A stretch of 55,409 bases of DNA, from assembly GCA_002862085.1 (NCBI GenBank), contig PKCK01000007.1, positions 1 to 55,409 on the forward strand, written 5' to 3'. This document shows positions 33,176 to 42,277 of this stretch, in pieces; within the stretch, counting starts at the first letter, position 1; the number at the start of each line of letters is the position of its first letter. The DNA is from Planctomycetota bacterium. Its GTDB lineage: Bacteria; Planctomycetota; UBA1135; GCA-002686595. A program made the translations under genes and the position numbers. Under the pieces are notes generated by a model. The model made no database searches, was not told the origin of the DNA, and worked only from the letters and a program-made list of their open reading frames with translations.

Positions 33176-35128
33176 ATGTCCGACAGCACCGCCAAGGAAC
33201 CCGAAGTCGTCACCGCCGACGGCGACGAGCTGATCCACGTCCCCAAGGGCCAGAGCCGCCTGCGTTATCTGGCCACCATCGGGCTCGTGCTCTTCCTCCT
33301 GATCATCTTCGTCGTCGCGGACCTGTTCCAGTCGACGTTGACCGGGGGCGGCGGCCGTGAGGACCGTGTCGCGGTGAGCTGGGAGGACCCCATCTCCGGC
33401 GAGCCGACCTCCGTGATGTCGAGCGAGTTCGACCGCACGCTCCAGTTCCTCTCGGTCCTGGCGAGCACCGGCCGGGGCTACTACCCGCCGTCGGCCGCCT
33501 TCCGCGACATCGAGGCCGAGGGGCCGCTCCGGCGAATCGACGTGACCGACGAGGACACGGCGGCCTTCCTCGTCTGGGAGGACCTCGCCAGCGACGCGGG
33601 CATCGCGGTCGCCGACGACGAGCACGAGGACTTCCTCAGGGGCGTCTTCGTGACCAACGACAACATGAGCCAGTTCGCGCGGAACGCCGGGCTCACGGTC
33701 ATGTCCCTCTCCCAGGGGATCCGCCGCGTGCAGCGCGTCGTCAAGCTGCAGAACCTCATCCTCCGCACCCAGCGCATCCCCGACTCCGCCGCGGCGGTCG
33801 CGCAGTGGCAGGAGGACTTCCCCGACTACAAGTTCGAGGTCGTCAGCGTCGATGCCGCGGACTTCGTGACCCAGGCGAAGGACTCCGTCCCCGCGGACGA
33901 AGAGCTCAAGGCCTGGTTCGCCGAGCGCCCCGCCTTCGAGCGTCAGCGCCTCTTCACCCAGCCCCGGGTCGTCTACGAGGCCGCCTACGTCGACCTGTCC
34001 GAGGGCGCCACCTTCGATGGCGCCTCGCTGCTCGCGGCCTTCCCCGCCGCGGAGGGCACCGACGTCGAGCAGCTCACCCGGAGCTACTACGACCTCAACC
34101 AGCGCCTGCGCTTCATGAAGCCCATCGAGGAGGACGATGCGGCGGAGGACGATGGGGCGGAGGGCGACGAGCCCCAGAAGCCCGAGCCCGCGCCCCAGGC
34201 CGAACCCTTCGACTTCGAGGAGGTCGAGGACCGGGCCCGGACCGAATCGGAGCTCTACGCTGCGCTCGGGGCGCTGCTCACCGAGCTCCAGGACGCCCAG
34301 GCCGCCGGCGAGGAGTTCGACTTCATCGCCCGCGCCGACGAGCTCGGCCTGGTCACGGACCGGGGTGCCGACGACGGCATCGAGCGCAGCGAGATCCCGG
34401 AGGTGCCCGGGTGGGGCAGCCGGTACATCTCCGGCCAGCTCTCCTTCGCGGCGGAGGGGACGTTCGTCCCGCGCGTCGTGATCTCGGAGAACGCGATGAC
34501 CATCGCGCGAGCCGTCAAGAAGATCGAGGCGCAGGAGCCGCCCTTCGAGGAGATCCGCGACGAGGTCGTCGAGATGTGGGCCAAGGAGGAAGCCTCGGAG
34601 CTCGCGAAGGAGACCCTCGACGGTCTGCGCGAGACCCTCGTGGCCCGGCCCGAGGACGTGGAGGTCGCCGACTGGACGCCCGTCATCGGGAAGGAGGCGC
34701 TGCGCGAGCGCGCCGTCGAGGCCCAGTACGCCTACTACGACCGTCCGGCCCTCGGCCGGGGTGAGATGCCGGAGGACCAGAAGCCGGCGGATCGCTTCAT
34801 CCAGACCCAGTCGACCATCTACGACCTCGAGGACGGCCAGGTCGGCCCGGCGATCGTGTCGGCCGACAAGGGCACCGCGTACCTCGTGCGCCTCGACGCG
34901 AAGAGCGACAAGCCGGTCCAGGAGATCGACGTGGCCAGCTACGAGGGCTACGGGACGCGCGGCCTCAACGAGCGCATGATGGAGATCGGCGGAAAGGTCT
35001 TCCGCGGCGACAGCGAGTGGTTCGCCGCCCGCACCAAGCTCCGCTTCCCGATGAAGGAGCAGATCGAGGCAGACCGGGCCGCCGAGGAGGCGGCCGAGGA
35101 GGCCGCCAGCGGCGACTCCGAGAGCTGA
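33176..35128 (+). CDS. PpiD-like membrane-anchored folding factor (SurA/PpiC superfamily)
   Basis: ATG 33176 follows a GGGAAGGA ribosome site; 650 residues. After a short polar cytoplasmic segment there is one membrane helix at ~31-50 (YLATIGLVLFLLIIFVVADLF), the topology of PpiD. The long periplasmic part is helical, with SurA-N-like sections (GLTVMSLSQGIRRVQRVVKLQNLIL) and two regions resembling decayed parvulin folds near 250-300 and 340-480. A Glu/Pro/Ala-rich linker lies near 320-345, and the C-terminus is Glu/Ala-rich. No intact parvulin catalytic site was identified. Likely a chaperone for exported proteins near the translocon. Its transcript ends at hairpin 35168-35198. Confidence 0.75.
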   Translation: MSDSTAKEPEVVTADGDELIHVPKGQSRLRYLATIGLVLFLLIIFVVADLFQSTLTGGGGREDRVAVSWEDPISGEPTSVMSSEFDRTLQFLSVLASTGRGYYPPSAAFRDIEAEGPLRRIDVTDEDTAAFLVWEDLASDAGIAVADDEHEDFLRGVFVTNDNMSQFARNAGLTVMSLSQGIRRVQRVVKLQNLILRTQRIPDSAAAVAQWQEDFPDYKFEVVSVDAADFVTQAKDSVPADEELKAWFAERPAFERQRLFTQPRVVYEAAYVDLSEGATFDGASLLAAFPAAEGTDVEQLTRSYYDLNQRLRFMKPIEEDDAAEDDGAEGDEPQKPEPAPQAEPFDFEEVEDRARTESELYAALGALLTELQDAQAAGEEFDFIARADELGLVTDRGADDGIERSEIPEVPGWGSRYISGQLSFAAEGTFVPRVVISENAMTIARAVKKIEAQEPPFEEIRDEVVEMWAKEEASELAKETLDGLRETLVARPEDVEVADWTPVIGKEALRERAVEAQYAYYDRPALGRGEMPEDQKPADRFIQTQSTIYDLEDGQVGPAIVSADKGTAYLVRLDAKSDKPVQEIDVASYEGYGTRGLNERMMEIGGKVFRGDSEWFAARTKLRFPMKEQIEADRAAEEAAEEAASGDSES

Positions 35129-35167
35129 GCCCCACCGCGGGATCGTGACCCGCGTTCTCTCGAAAAG

Positions 35168-35198
35168 GAGGGGGCCGCGCCCGGTGCGCGGCCCCCTC
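35168..35198. terminator. Bidirectional terminator between convergent genes
   Basis: A perfect 13-bp stem (35168-35180 with 35186-35198) with loop CCGGT. On the minus strand it is followed by CTTTTC and on the plus strand by TCTCTCGTT. It lies 40 bp after the PpiD-like stop and 27 bp from the histidine kinase stop, so it can serve both convergent transcripts. Confidence 0.85.
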
Positions 35199-35224
35199 TC
35201 TCGTTCGCGACCGGGCCAGCGGCC

Positions 35225-37129
35225 TCAGGACGTGAAGCTGACCTGGAAGACGGTGCCACCACCCTCGCGCGGGAGCGCGCGGACCCGGGCGCGCATGGCC
35301 TGGACCTGGAGCGAGACGAGGTGCAGCCCGAGCCCCGTCCCCTTGGTGCTCCGCGTGTGCTCGTCACCGAGGCGCAGGAAGGCCTCGAAGATTCGTGAGC
35401 GGTCCTTCTCGGGGATCCCCGGCCCGCGGTCGAGGACTTCGAGCAGCACGCGCCGATTTCGGCTCAGCCGCGTCCGCACCACGATCGGCTCTCCCACTGG
35501 TTCGCCGTCCTCGCCCAGCTCGACGGGTCCGTACTTGCGGGCGTTCTCCACGAGGTTCTGCAGGACCACGTGAAGGCCCTCGGGGAGCAGGAGGACCCTG
35601 GGCAGATCGTCCGCCAGGTCGAAGACGACGTCCTTCACGGCGCGCCCGCCCAGGATCTCCAGATCTCTGCGCATGCCCGCGATCTCGGCGTTGAGATCAC
35701 CGGGCTGTGGTGCATCTTCCTGGTCGTAGAGCCGCCGGCGGAGAAGCACGCGATCCACCAGTCCTCCGAGACGATCGGACTCGGTGACGATCCGGCCCAG
35801 GTACTCGTCCCGGCGCGAGTCGTCCGACACCCACCCGTCGCGGAGCATCTCGCCGTAGAGCTTCACCGCTGCGATGGGGGTGCGTAGCTCGTGCGTCACC
35901 GAGGCGACGAAGTTCCTGGTCCGGAGCGCCTCGTTCCGGCTCTGGCGGATGCTCCCCAGCAGCAGGCGGATCCCGATGACCATGGACACCGTCAGGATCA
36001 GCGCCATGCTGGCGAACCACCCGTTCTGCTCGCGGAAGGTACGCCGGAGCTCGCCGGCGTCCGCGACGACGGCGAGACGTGGCCCCGGGGACTTCACCTC
36101 CTCGCCGGCGACCTCGAGTCTGCCGAGGACGTCGACCACCTCGACCGCGAGACCTTCGCGCTCGGGGAGCTCGTTCGCGCCGAGTACGAGGCGCTGGGAG
36201 GGGCCGAGGACGTCCGCCGCCTCTTCGAGCGGCATCTGCATGTGCAGCCAGTCGGGATCGAGCGCGAACCCCTGGACGATCAAGACCCCCTTGTTGATCG
36301 CATCGATGCAATCGGGGAGCTGGAACTCCGGTACTTGCTCGGTCGTGACCTGGCGCGCCGCGAGCAGCAGAGGCGCCTCGCTGGCGCCGCGGGGGATCGG
36401 GCGGAGCTCGAAGTACTGGACGTGGACCGTGTGGGAGACGTTGTCCCGCAGCTCCGGGAGTCGGTCCAGAGCGTTGATGCACTCCTCGTGATCACCGCTC
36501 GCGAAGTTCAGCACCACGGACCGGATCAATCGCTCCCGGCGCTCGCCGAATCCCTCGATCAGGGCCGCGTCCCGCGCCATCTGCGCGGGGAAGGGAGCGT
36601 CCGCGATGGGCGCGACGAGGGCGTCCGAGACGACCTCGCGGATCAAGGTGGACGCGGCGTCGTCGGTGTCCGCGCGCGAGCCGCGCAGCACGGTGACCGA
36701 GATGCCGTTCTCCCGGTCGATCGGATCGTCCACCACGTGGAACGCGAAGTGGCCGAGCACGCCAGGCCGTGGCCTGCGGGTCGCGAGGGGAGAGCTCCGG
36801 GCGCGAACGGGCCCGAGGTCGTCGACGAAGAAGTCCTCGGCATAGTGCTCGAACGGCCGCTGCATCTCGTCGTTGCGCAGCTTCTCCACGCGGTCGACGC
36901 AGCGCCGCGTGAGACGCTCCGCGGCGTCGCGGCACTCCAGAGGGAGCTCCGCGAGGCGAGCGGCCTGGAACTGCTGGAGCTGGCGCCAAAGGAGCCCACC
37001 GAACACGACGGCCGGCAGCACGACCAGGAGGACGTACAGGAAGAGCGCGGTGCGCCCCGACGGCGCGCCGGGGCTCGGGATCGTACGCGCCAGGTTCGGC
37101 AAGGCTCGGGGTGGGGCCACCAGGTTCAC
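35225..37129 (-). CDS. Membrane histidine kinase with large periplasmic sensor domain
   Basis: The 634-residue product starts at GTG 37129. Two membrane helices (about 27-47 and 372-396) enclose a ~320-residue periplasmic region with no recognised domain. The cytoplasmic part has the H-box FVASVTHELRTPIAAVK with phosphoacceptor His413, the N-box NLVENARKYGP, and G-boxes DRGPGIPEKDRSRIFEAF and TKGTGLGL. This is a HisKA/HATPase_c kinase. It lies 16 bp downstream of the response regulator gene, so the two form a two-component pair that presumably senses an envelope signal. Target genes are not evident from the sequence. Confidence 0.93.
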   Translation of the reverse strand: MNLVAPPRALPNLARTIPSPGAPSGRTALFLYVLLVVLPAVVFGGLLWRQLQQFQAARLAELPLECRDAAERLTRRCVDRVEKLRNDEMQRPFEHYAEDFFVDDLGPVRARSSPLATRRPRPGVLGHFAFHVVDDPIDRENGISVTVLRGSRADTDDAASTLIREVVSDALVAPIADAPFPAQMARDAALIEGFGERRERLIRSVVLNFASGDHEECINALDRLPELRDNVSHTVHVQYFELRPIPRGASEAPLLLAARQVTTEQVPEFQLPDCIDAINKGVLIVQGFALDPDWLHMQMPLEEAADVLGPSQRLVLGANELPEREGLAVEVVDVLGRLEVAGEEVKSPGPRLAVVADAGELRRTFREQNGWFASMALILTVSMVIGIRLLLGSIRQSRNEALRTRNFVASVTHELRTPIAAVKLYGEMLRDGWVSDDSRRDEYLGRIVTESDRLGGLVDRVLLRRRLYDQEDAPQPGDLNAEIAGMRRDLEILGGRAVKDVVFDLADDLPRVLLLPEGLHVVLQNLVENARKYGPVELGEDGEPVGEPIVVRTRLSRNRRVLLEVLDRGPGIPEKDRSRIFEAFLRLGDEHTRSTKGTGLGLHLVSLQVQAMRARVRALPREGGGTVFQVSFTS

Positions 37130-37145
37130 GGGCAGCCCGTGCGGA

Positions 37146-37895
37146 TCACGCGTACCAGCGGTACCCCTTGCCCCGCACGGTCTGGATCAGCTGGGGCTTC
37201 GAGGGTTCGGGCTCGACCTTGCGGCGCAGGCCCACGATGTGGATGTCGACCGTGCGGGTCTCGACGTTGGCGCTCTGGTAGTGCCAGACGTCGAGGAGCA
37301 GGTCCTCCCGGGTCACGACCCGGTCGTTGTGCTGGATGAGGTAGGAGAGGATGTCCCCCTCGCGCGGCGTGAGCGGCACCGTCTCCCCGTCGCGGTGGAC
37401 CTCCAGCCGGGCGAGGTCGACGCGGATGCTTCCAGGGAGTTCGAGCATCTGCGGAGGCGCCGTCTCCATCTTCGCGCGGCGGAACTGGGCCTCGACCCTG
37501 GCCAGGAGCTCGCGCGGCGAGAAGGGCTTCTTCATGTAGTCGTCCGCGCCGGCTTCGAAGCCCTTCACGAGGTCCTCCTCGTCGGCGAGAGCCGTCAGCA
37601 CGAGGACCCGGACGGCGTGCCTCTCGGCGCGGAGTTGCTTCAGAACGTCGATCCCGCTCTGACCGGGGAGCATCAGGTCCAGCACGATCAGATCGTGCTG
37701 CCCCGCGCGGGCGAGTTCGAGGGCGCTGTTACCGTCGAGGGCGACGTCGACCTGGTAGCCGGCGTGCTCGATCGCGTCGCGGATGCCGACGGCGAGCGCT
37801 TCCTCGTCCTCGACGACGAGGATGCGGCGCTTGGTGGTGTCGATGTTGGTCAAGGTGGACGTGGTGGTGTCGGTCGTGGCTTCGCTGCGTCCCAT
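37146..37895 (-). CDS. OmpR-family response regulator
   Basis: The 249-residue product has a Thr-rich N-terminal extension of ~20 residues (TTDTTTSTLTNIDTT), then a receiver domain: acidic pocket Glu29/Asp30, phosphoacceptor Asp73 in VLDLMLPG, Thr101 and Lys123 in KKPF. The C-terminal winged helix (~150-249) has LTPREGDILSYLIQHNDRVVTREDLL and the ending VRGKGYRWYA, typical of OmpR/PhoB. It binds DNA once phosphorylated by the partner kinase encoded immediately downstream. The closest general type is PhoB/RegX3-like, but the regulon is unknown. Confidence 0.95.
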   Translation of the reverse strand: MGRSEATTDTTTSTLTNIDTTKRRILVVEDEEALAVGIRDAIEHAGYQVDVALDGNSALELARAGQHDLIVLDLMLPGQSGIDVLKQLRAERHAVRVLVLTALADEEDLVKGFEAGADDYMKKPFSPRELLARVEAQFRRAKMETAPPQMLELPGSIRVDLARLEVHRDGETVPLTPREGDILSYLIQHNDRVVTREDLLLDVWHYQSANVETRTVDIHIVGLRRKVEPEPSKPQLIQTVRGKGYRWYA

Positions 37896-38304
37896 GCGAC
37901 TGGCGCCTGGGGGCGGGGCGACGCGGGCGCGTCGGGGCCCAGCCCTGCGGCCCGAGTCTCGCAGACGGTGTCCTTACGGACAACTCGCGGGAGCGTGTGT
38001 ATCGATCTCGTGCGAACTCGGTGCCGGGCGCGCCTCATGGGGGGCCAGGAATCCGGCCTGTCGGCGGATCGGACGTCCCGGTCCGGGAGGCAGCGAGCGC
38101 TGCAAGATCGACCGGGAGCGACGGCCAGTGGGGTTTCGTACGCCCACGGAGGGTGCGCCTCCGGGGCGCTTCCATGACACGCGCGAGGGGCCCTCGTGGG
38201 GGAGAGGGCGGGACGGTATGTCTCTCGTCCGGCCGCCCGCTGCACCCCCGAGGCACCTTCCGGGCTCTCGTGTCGGCGACGACGTGTCCGCGCTCTCCCC
38301 TGCC
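37896..38304 (-). other. 409-bp gap upstream of the two-component genes
   Basis: This gap lies between the O-antigen ligase-like gene stop (38305) and the regulator start (37895), both minus-strand. It should contain the promoter of the two-component pair and possibly a terminator for the upstream gene. No clear hairpin or promoter pair was recognised, and the frames in it look non-coding. Confidence 0.45.
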
Positions 38305-40644
38305 TCAGCGCGGCACGAGGTTGCCCGCGGAGGCGGGCCTCAGGAGGCCAGCGCTGCGCAACGCATCCATCTCGACGGCGCTCAGGAAGTCCCCGTCACG
38401 TCGGCGAACGGGGCCCAGGCCGAGGACCCGCTCGGCTTCGGGGACGTCGCCGGCGGCCGCGTGGGCCGCCGCCAGCCGCAGGCGCGCGGGGCCGGTGTCG
38501 ACGCCTGCGTCCCGCGCGCGCTGATAGGCCTGGCGCGCCTTGGTGACGGCGTTGCCGAAGCTCCCGCTGTTCAGGTGGTCCAGCGCCACGAGGAAGTCGA
38601 AGGCGGTCTGGTAAGCGGCCCGCATCTCCTCGTCGCCGGCGGCTCGCGCGGCCTCCGCCGCGCTGAAGAGCTGGTTCTGGTCCGCCGTGTCCAGCGGAGC
38701 TTCACCCCGGGCCTCGCGAAAGGCGCGGACCGTGGGCGCGGCGACCTCGAGGCGACACCCGACGAGGGCCTCGTAGGCGTACTTGCGCACGATGTCCTCG
38801 TCGACGGCGCCGGCCGCGGAGGCGCTCGCGAGCGCCTCCTCGACGTCCTCGGCGTCGCGGAGATCGAAGGTCACGCGGACGAGGTTACGCAGCACCGTGG
38901 GGTTCCCGGGATCGAGGCGGAGTGCTTCCTCGGTCCGCTCTCGAGCGGCCTCGAAGGAGCTCCCCATGGCGAGGACGAGTCCGAGGTTGATGAGGCCCGC
39001 CACGCTCTTCGGTCGCCGCTCCAGGAACTCGAGGTGGATCTCGAGCTGCTCGGCGAGGGGGGCGCCCGTCGCGCGCATCAGCTGAGCCTTCTTCTCGAGG
39101 GCCCAGCTCGCATCTGGAGAGTGACGGAGAGCGCTGTCGAGGGTCGCGATGAGCCTCTCGGGGTCGTTCCTCTCCCGGTCGCCGATCTGTTCGAAGGTCG
39201 CCGGGATCTCGGCCATGGCGCGGCCGTACCGGACGAGGTCGAGGCTCTTGGGAGCGACGAGGCCGGCCGCGACGAGGACGATCGCGTGAGCTCCGAAGCC
39301 GGCCTTCCCGTTCTCCCTGGGCGCGTCGAGGGCCGGCGCTGCGACGACGCCGAAGGCCATGAACGCGAGGACGTGCGAGAGAGGCGAGTAGAGCAGCGGT
39401 CCGTTCACGAGCGCCATCGCCACCATCGCCAGCGCCACGAGGGCGAAGTCGCGACGTTCGTCCTCGGGGCCCGCGAGCGCCGCGAGGGCGCGTGCGACCG
39501 TGAGGAGGAGCAGCAGCAGCAGCGCTCCACCCCCTAGCCAGCCGTACTCCACCAGGGCCGTCAGGGCGTCGTTGTGCGCGTGCTCCACCTCGACCGGGGT
39601 CGGCTCGGCGCGGTAACGCGACGAGAGTTCGATCTCCGCCGGATCTCGGTAGGGCGGGAAGATCGCCTGGAACTGCCCGGGCCCGGCGCCGTCGACGCCC
39701 GTGTCCGCGAGTACGGCGGGGATTCGCGCCCAGGTGAGGCGCCGGAACGTGATCCCTCCGGTCGTCTCGCCGATCGCGGGCGGCGTCGGCGCTCCGCTCG
39801 GATCCTCCGCCGCAGGCGCGTCGCTCGCCGGATCCCCGCCGGTGCTCGAGACCGCCTGACGTCCAAAGGTGCCGAGGGCGGCGACGAGGAGCGCGACCAG
39901 CAGCAGCCTCGCGCGTCGCGCTGCCGCTGCGCCGCCGGCTTCGCCGCGCCCGAGGGACGAGGCCGCGAAGGCAGCGATCACCGCCGCGCCGATCGCGAAG
40001 CCGCCTGCGTAGACCGGCACCAGCCCCGCGTACAGCGCGGTTCCGATCAGCGCGAGGAGCCCGACCAGGGCCAGCGGTCCGCCCGTGGTCAAGAACGCAC
40101 CGGCTCCGAGGACGGCCCCCGGAACAGCTGCCTCCGCGAGGTCGCCCGTGTTGCCGATGGCGCCCTGGACCGTCCTCCCCAGCGCGCCGTCGAGATCGGG
40201 CTCCAGGAAGATCGAGGCGAGGAGCATGAGCGTGACGATCGGCAGGGTCCGCTGGAGCACGCGGCGCCCGGACTCGCCGAGGGAGGACGCGGCCACGTAC
40301 GCGCCCGTCGCGCCCGCGAGCCCCACGAGGGCGCGCCACGCGTTGAACGAGTCGGTCGCCCGATCGAGGTGATACGCCGCGAGCCCGAGGGGGGCCAGCA
40401 GCAGCGGCGCTCCCAGGGGGATGGCGGCCGCGCGCTCCTCGTCCTCGCGGCCGAGGAAAGCGCGCACGGCGGAGACGAGCAGGGCCGGGAGGAGGCCCAG
40501 GGCGCAGAGGCCCGTCCCGATGGAGATCACGTCCGGAGCGCCGGTGAAGGGGCTCCAGGGAGAGGGCAGCGCGAGGGTCAGCGGCGGGAGCAGCAGGAGC
40601 CAGGCCTGCAGCACGTCGAGTCGGCGGTCGGTTCGTGCGTCCAT
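38305..40644 (-). CDS. O-antigen ligase/polymerase-like membrane protein with C-terminal TPR region
   Basis: ATG 40644 gives 779 residues (a GTG four codons earlier is possible). The N-terminal ~450 residues hold about ten hydrophobic helices and a large periplasmic loop near 260-350. It includes the Wzy/WaaL family landmark HAHNDALTALVEYGWLGGG, plus GAGPGQFQAIFPPYRDPAEIE. The C-terminal ~300 residues are TPR-like helices (RRPKSVAGLINLGLVLAMGSSFEAARERTEEALRLDPGNP). Such proteins polymerise or ligate lipid-linked glycans, or glycosylate proteins, on the outer face of the inner membrane. No other glycan genes are adjacent, so the acceptor cannot be named; PilO/PglL-type protein O-glycosylation is an alternative. 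Confidence 0.85.
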   Translation of the reverse strand: MDARTDRRLDVLQAWLLLLPPLTLALPSPWSPFTGAPDVISIGTGLCALGLLPALLVSAVRAFLGREDEERAAAIPLGAPLLLAPLGLAAYHLDRATDSFNAWRALVGLAGATGAYVAASSLGESGRRVLQRTLPIVTLMLLASIFLEPDLDGALGRTVQGAIGNTGDLAEAAVPGAVLGAGAFLTTGGPLALVGLLALIGTALYAGLVPVYAGGFAIGAAVIAAFAASSLGRGEAGGAAAARRARLLLVALLVAALGTFGRQAVSSTGGDPASDAPAAEDPSGAPTPPAIGETTGGITFRRLTWARIPAVLADTGVDGAGPGQFQAIFPPYRDPAEIELSSRYRAEPTPVEVEHAHNDALTALVEYGWLGGGALLLLLLLTVARALAALAGPEDERRDFALVALAMVAMALVNGPLLYSPLSHVLAFMAFGVVAAPALDAPRENGKAGFGAHAIVLVAAGLVAPKSLDLVRYGRAMAEIPATFEQIGDRERNDPERLIATLDSALRHSPDASWALEKKAQLMRATGAPLAEQLEIHLEFLERRPKSVAGLINLGLVLAMGSSFEAARERTEEALRLDPGNPTVLRNLVRVTFDLRDAEDVEEALASASAAGAVDEDIVRKYAYEALVGCRLEVAAPTVRAFREARGEAPLDTADQNQLFSAAEAARAAGDEEMRAAYQTAFDFLVALDHLNSGSFGNAVTKARQAYQRARDAGVDTGPARLRLAAAHAAAGDVPEAERVLGLGPVRRRDGDFLSAVEMDALRSAGLLRPASAGNLVPR

Positions 40645-40808
40645 GGGCGAGATCACGCGAGCGGTCGGCGCCGCAGGGCCGCGCCGGGCTCTGACGATGC
40701 CGCGGCGGACGACGTCGTGGGCCGATTCGTCCCCGAAACGACGGCGGCTGCGAGAGATTCCGCCCGCATGGCCGAGGTGAGAGGAGACCGGGCCCCGGGA
40801 ATCGAAGG

Positions 40809-40841
40809 AGCCCCGCCCCGGCGCGCGGCCGGTGCGGGGCT
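40809..40841 (-). terminator. Hairpin terminator after the superoxide dismutase gene
   Basis: On the minus strand AGCCCCGC-A-CCGGC pairs with GCCGG-G-GCGGGGCT (13 bp with one A/G mismatch) around loop CGCGC, about 36 bp after the sod stop. It is followed by CCTTCGATT, a weak T-rich stretch. Confidence 0.6.
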
Positions 40842-40876
40842 GCAGCTCGAGGGGACCGCCCTCGGGGAGGCGCGGG

Positions 40877-41494
40877 TCAGACGGCGCTCTTGGCGGCCGC
40901 GAAGCGAGCGGCGACGGCGTCGAAGTCGACGACGTTCCACCAGGCCTTCAGGTACTCGGGGCGGCGGTTCTCGTAGGTGAGGTAGTACGCGTGCTCCCAC
41001 ACGTCGTTGCCCATGATCACGTGGTGACCGTCGCTCATGGGGGTGTCCTGGTTCGGCGTCGCGACGACGTCGAGCTTGCCCTCCGTGGTCATGACGAGCC
41101 AGACCCAGCCCGAGCCGAACTGGCCGCCGCCGGCGCCGTTGAACTTCTCCTTGAAGTTGTCGAAGGAGCCGAAGGTGCCGTTGATGGCGTCGCCGAGCTC
41201 GCCGGTGGGCTCGCCGCCCTTGCCCGGGCCCATGATCGACCAGAAGATCGAGTGGTTGACGTGGCCGCCGCCGTTGTTGCGCACGGCGGTGCGGATGTTC
41301 TCCGGCACGGCGTCGAGGTCCTGGATGATCTCCTCGGCCGACTTGGACGCGAGGTCGGTGCCCTCGATCGCGCCGTTGAACTTGTTCACGTAGGCCGCGT
41401 GGTGCAGGCCGTGGTGAAGCTCCATCGTGCGCTTGTTGATGTAGGGCTCGAGGGCGTCGTGCGAGAAAGGAAGAGCGGGAACTTCGAAGGCCAT
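40877..41494 (-). CDS. sodA: Superoxide dismutase, Fe/Mn family (Mn-type features)
   Basis: The 205-residue product has the usual family length. Metal ligands are His27 ([10 protein letters not shown]), His81 (HVNHSIFW), Asp164 and His168 ([10 protein letters not shown]). NQDTPM near 148-153 and FGSGWVWLV near 126-134 follow the Mn-type pattern rather than the AGCPLT form of Fe enzymes, so manganese or cambialistic use is likely. It converts superoxide to oxygen and hydrogen peroxide, probably in the cytoplasm as no signal peptide is seen. There is no Shine-Dalgarno sequence before the ATG. It is single-gene, with its own terminator-like hairpin. Confidence 0.97.
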   Translation of the reverse strand: MAFEVPALPFSHDALEPYINKRTMELHHGLHHAAYVNKFNGAIEGTDLASKSAEEIIQDLDAVPENIRTAVRNNGGGHVNHSIFWSIMGPGKGGEPTGELGDAINGTFGSFDNFKEKFNGAGGGQFGSGWVWLVMTTEGKLDVVATPNQDTPMSDGHHVIMGNDVWEHAYYLTYENRRPEYLKAWWNVVDFDAVAARFAAAKSAV

Positions 41495-41670
41495 GGTGGA
41501 GGATCTAGGAGGTCGCGAGAGAGGCGCGCGCTGGGTGCGGGCCGCGTATCCGGGCGCAGAGGATCGCCGCCCTCGCGCGATTTCTCAAGGGGCCGAGGAG
41601 CAGCAACCTTTCCTCATAAGGACTTCGGATTCCCCGCGGTCGTGGATGCCAGGCTCCGCATCATGAGCGG

Positions 41671-42273
41671 GTGGCCGCCCTCAGATTCCTCGCGCTGCTC
41701 TCCACGGGCTTCGTGCTGCTCATGCTGGCGTTCCTGCTCCACGTGAGCCACGGACGCGTCGAGCGAGAAGGGAGCCGCGAGATCACGGGGCCCGAAGTGC
41801 CCATGGCTGTGGGCGAGGTCGCCTCGTGGGACCTGGATTTCGGGGGGCAGCGCATCGACGAGGCCTGGCCGGGTGTTCAGCGTCAGCCGCGGCTCTGGCT
41901 CCGCGGTGGCGGCGCGGGGGCCGTCCTCGAGATCTCGGCGAGCTACCGCGATCGCGCGGGAGAGCCGGTCCTCGACGCGCTGCAGGCCGGGACGCAGCGC
42001 GTGACGCTGGGGGAAGCGCCGGTGGAGGTCGGAGCGCTCTGGCTCTCCTACGACCACCCCCTGCGCGTGTCGATCCGCTGCGTCGAGCCCGGCGCGGGCG
42101 GCGCGGCCACCCCGGTGCTGCGGGGCGATCCGGGCGAGGACTTCCGCACCGCGCGCACGATCTCGCGCACGGTCTGGATGGTCTTCTGCGCCATCGGCGC
42201 GGCGAGCTTCGCGCTGCTGCTCGCGACGACGCGCGGGCTGTTCGCCGTGGCGGACGACCCGTCGCGCCGCTGA
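41671..42273 (+). CDS. Hypothetical two-helix membrane protein
   Basis: GTG 41671 gives 200 residues; no domain is recognised. There is an N-terminal hydrophobic helix (~5-24, LALLSTGFVLLMLAFLL) and a second at ~166-185 (VWMVFCAIGAASFALLLATT), enclosing a ~140-residue beta-rich region likely in the periplasm, with a WLRGGGAGAVLEISASYRD segment. The C-terminal tail is short and basic. The neighbours are sodA (divergent) and ftsY (convergent, 4 bp apart), and neither suggests a role. Composition and the paired helices favour a real gene over a shadow of the Arg-rich minus-strand frame. Confidence 0.65.
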   Translation: MAALRFLALLSTGFVLLMLAFLLHVSHGRVEREGSREITGPEVPMAVGEVASWDLDFGGQRIDEAWPGVQRQPRLWLRGGGAGAVLEISASYRDRAGEPVLDALQAGTQRVTLGEAPVEVGALWLSYDHPLRVSIRCVEPGAGGAATPVLRGDPGEDFRTARTISRTVWMVFCAIGAASFALLLATTRGLFAVADDPSRR

Positions 42274-42277
42274 CGCG

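Noticed and set aside
37896..38304. Small genes in the gap upstream of the response regulator
   Set aside because: Frames on both strands are Arg/Pro/Gly-rich, lack motifs and have no ribosome site.
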